24,018 nucleotides of DNA from JADYZU01 sp964540965. Lineage in GTDB: Bacteria; Pseudomonadota; Alphaproteobacteria; Rhodobacterales; Rhodobacteraceae. The notes beneath the pieces were generated by a model that was given only the letters and a program-made list of their open reading frames with translations, was not told the origin of the DNA and made no database searches. Of this stretch, positions 22,671 to 24,018 are shown piece by piece. The stretch is taken from contig CAZIOT010000027.1 in assembly GCA_964540965.1 (NCBI GenBank), forward strand, positions 1 through 24,018. The letters run 5' to 3'. Each line of letters starts with the position of its first letter. Position 1 is the first letter of the stretch. The translations under genes and the position numbers were made by a program.

Positions 22671-23780
22671 TCAGAACCCGGGCGGCGGGGGCGGCGGCAC
22701 CTGCGCGAACAGCGCCGACAGCGCCGCGACCTCGCCCGCGCGTTTCCAGCCGTCCTGGCCGGCGGTCCAGACATGGCTGTCGGCGGTGATCTGGCCCGAG
22801 GCGATCATCTTGGCCAGCGCCGCCTGGCCATAGGGCCCGCTGGTCTGGCCGTCCTTCGCCAGATGCCATTGCGCCTCGGCCGGCGGCGGAGGCGGCACCG
22901 GCGCCGCCGGGGCGGCGGCCTGCGGTGCCTGCGGCGCTGCGCCCCAGGGCCCGCCCTGCATCGCCATGCCGCCCAGCCCCAGCCCGATCATCGTCCCGGC
23001 GGCGCCGGGATTCTCGGCCGCCCTGGTCATCGCCTCGGCGGCGCTGAACTGGGTATATTTGTTCAGGTCGCCGACGATCCCCATCGAGGTGCGCTTGTCG
23101 AGCACCTTTTCCACCTCTTCGGGCAGCGAGATGTTCTCGATGTAGAATTCCGGAATGGTCAGGCCATAGGCGGCGATGGTCGGCTGGATCGCGCCGGTGA
23201 CCAGCTTGCCCAGATCGGCGGTGTTGGCTGCCATGTCGAGCACCGGGATGCCCGATCCGGCCAGAACGCGCGACACTTCCTGCACCACGACATTGCGGAT
23301 CTGCATCGACACTTCGTCGGTGGTGAATTCGCCGTCGGTGCCGACGATCTCCTGGATGAACTTGCCCGGATCGCTGACCCGCATCGAATAGGTGCCGAAG
23401 GCGCGCAGCCGCACCGGCCCGAATTCCGGATCGCGGCACATGATCGGGTTCTTGGTGCCCCATTTCTGGTCGTTGAAGCGCACGGTCGAGACGAAATAGA
23501 TCTCGCTCTTGAACGGCGACTGGAACCCGTGGTCCCAATGCTGCAGCGTGGTCATGATCGGCATGTTGTTGGTCTGAAGCTCGTAAAGCCCCGGACCAAA
23601 GACATCGGCCAGCTGGCCTTCGTGGACAAAGACCGCGGCCTGCCCCTCGCGCACGGTCAGCTTGGCGCCCATCTTGATTTCGTTGCCATAGCGTTCGAAC
23701 CGCCAGACCATCGTGTCGCGGCTGTCATCGGTCCAGGCGATGACGTCGATGAACTGACCCTTGATGAAGTTGAAGACCAT
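22671..23780 (-). CDS. SPFH/Band-7 domain protein with C-terminal GYF_2 domain (YdjI-like)
   Basis: A 369-residue protein of the 'virion core protein-like' SPFH family. The SPFH part covers about residues 20-270: AWTDDSRDTMVWRFERYGNE, LTVREGQAAVFVHEGQLADV, GPGLYELQTNNMPIMTTLQ, FGTYSMRVSDPGKFIQEIVG, and GLTIPEFYIENISLPEEVEK. An Ala/Pro-rich linker leads to a GYF_2-type domain at the end (QWHLAKDGQTSGPYGQAAL, DSHVWTAGQDGWKRAGEV), finishing in a proline run (PPPPPPGF). There is no membrane helix; proteins of this type bind membranes peripherally and form large assemblies. It resembles YdjI, the partner of the zinc-ribbon protein YdjG. ATG 23780 begins the conserved part; the frame extends upstream without similarity. 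Confidence 0.83.
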   Translation of the reverse strand: MVFNFIKGQFIDVIAWTDDSRDTMVWRFERYGNEIKMGAKLTVREGQAAVFVHEGQLADVFGPGLYELQTNNMPIMTTLQHWDHGFQSPFKSEIYFVSTVRFNDQKWGTKNPIMCRDPEFGPVRLRAFGTYSMRVSDPGKFIQEIVGTDGEFTTDEVSMQIRNVVVQEVSRVLAGSGIPVLDMAANTADLGKLVTGAIQPTIAAYGLTIPEFYIENISLPEEVEKVLDKRTSMGIVGDLNKYTQFSAAEAMTRAAENPGAAGTMIGLGLGGMAMQGGPWGAAPQAPQAAAPAAPVPPPPPAEAQWHLAKDGQTSGPYGQAALAKMIASGQITADSHVWTAGQDGWKRAGEVAALSALFAQVPPPPPPGF

Positions 23781-24018
23781 TGCCTTGTCCTCGCCGCGCC
23801 GGATGCCCGGCCTTGGTGATTGCGCGAACCGCCGCGCCCGCCGTGAAAGGTGGCGCTTTTCGGGGCCGCCTGCAAGGTGACGGCGCCGGTTTCCGTCCCC
23901 CCTGACGGTTCCCGGACGGAGTGCGCCTTCGCGCACGAGTCCTTGCCTCGTCGTCGCCTTGCGGCTCCTCCTCAGGGTTGCCTCCGGCGGGGTGTGTTGC
24001 CGTGCTCGCCATCGGTCC
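23781..24018. other. Non-coding upstream region of the SPFH gene with hairpins
   Basis: No convincing gene is seen in these 238 bases. Frames open on the minus strand have arginine/proline-rich composition typical of non-coding GC-rich DNA. The region contains gtgcgc-cttc-gcgcac (23921-23936) and several ccgtc/gacgg pairs (23893-23919), so it can fold. It must also carry the promoter of the SPFH gene. Confidence 0.4.

Noticed and set aside
21868..23538. 556-residue minus-strand frame
   Set aside because: Out-of-frame shadow of the SPFH, cytochrome b561 and zinc-ribbon genes, all of which have clear family motifs.
1..24018. CRISPR array or known anti-phage defence system
   Set aside because: No regularly spaced repeats, cas genes or recognisable defence operon were seen; the only ADP-ribosyltransferase is inside a phage virion-type gene.

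Overview
The window is high-GC DNA from an alphaproteobacterium, most likely a Rhodobacterales/Paracoccus-like species. Support comes from the GC-rich codon use, a LexA box of the alphaproteobacterial GTTC-N7-GTTC type at 12568-12582, a tRNA promoter with a CTATCC-type -10 element, and a set of housekeeping genes typical of that order. This assignment is by recognition; no search was run.

Layout. (1) 1-3948: two related IS5-like insertion sequences in the same orientation bracket a minus-strand catabolic cluster. The cluster holds a group D flavin monooxygenase, its flavin reductase, an AraC-family regulator and the broken 5' end of a SphA/phenol-meta-pathway-type outer membrane protein gene. 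Only the right end of the left IS is inside the window. The right IS is internally deleted and its transposase is frameshifted. (2) 3949-12576: the right half of a decayed prophage. It holds the C-terminal part of a giant polyvalent (PLxRFG-type) virion protein with a zincin-like motif and an ART-PolyVal ADP-ribosyltransferase domain, broken by a 16-bp tandem duplication and a 1-nt indel. Then come two small structural genes, an unusual SGNH-esterase/endolysin fusion, a holin-like membrane protein, and a convergent tyrosine integrase. (3) 12577-13066: the 3' part of an NYN/PIN-like ribonuclease gene, apparently cut by prophage integration, followed by a degenerate repeat of its own 3' end. (4) 13098-16456: an ABM-like small protein and the zinc uptake locus znuA <-> zur-znuC-znuB, with a palindromic Zur box in the divergent promoter. 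(5) 16453-19150: a CoA-binding protein, a candidate sRNA with a heat-shock-sigma-like promoter, rlmB, tRNA-Tyr(GUA) and a glycosyltransferase-like gene. (6) 19157-23780, all on the minus strand: dtd, fructokinase, an uncharacterised small protein and a zinc-ribbon membrane protein (these four overlap or are closely spaced), then cytochrome b561 and an SPFH/GYF protein. The zinc-ribbon and SPFH genes resemble the YdjG/YdjI pair of the Bacillus ydjFGHI membrane-stress operon.

How the genes work together. The left cluster reads as an aromatic-hydroxylation module: reductase supplies reduced flavin, monooxygenase hydroxylates, an outer membrane protein would admit substrate, and AraC regulates. 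It was probably disabled on its outer-membrane side by the IS. The prophage has lost its left half up to the IS and can no longer make a complete particle, but its lysis genes and integrase remain open. The zinc locus is self-contained. The right-hand genes are core functions plus a membrane-stress-like pair.
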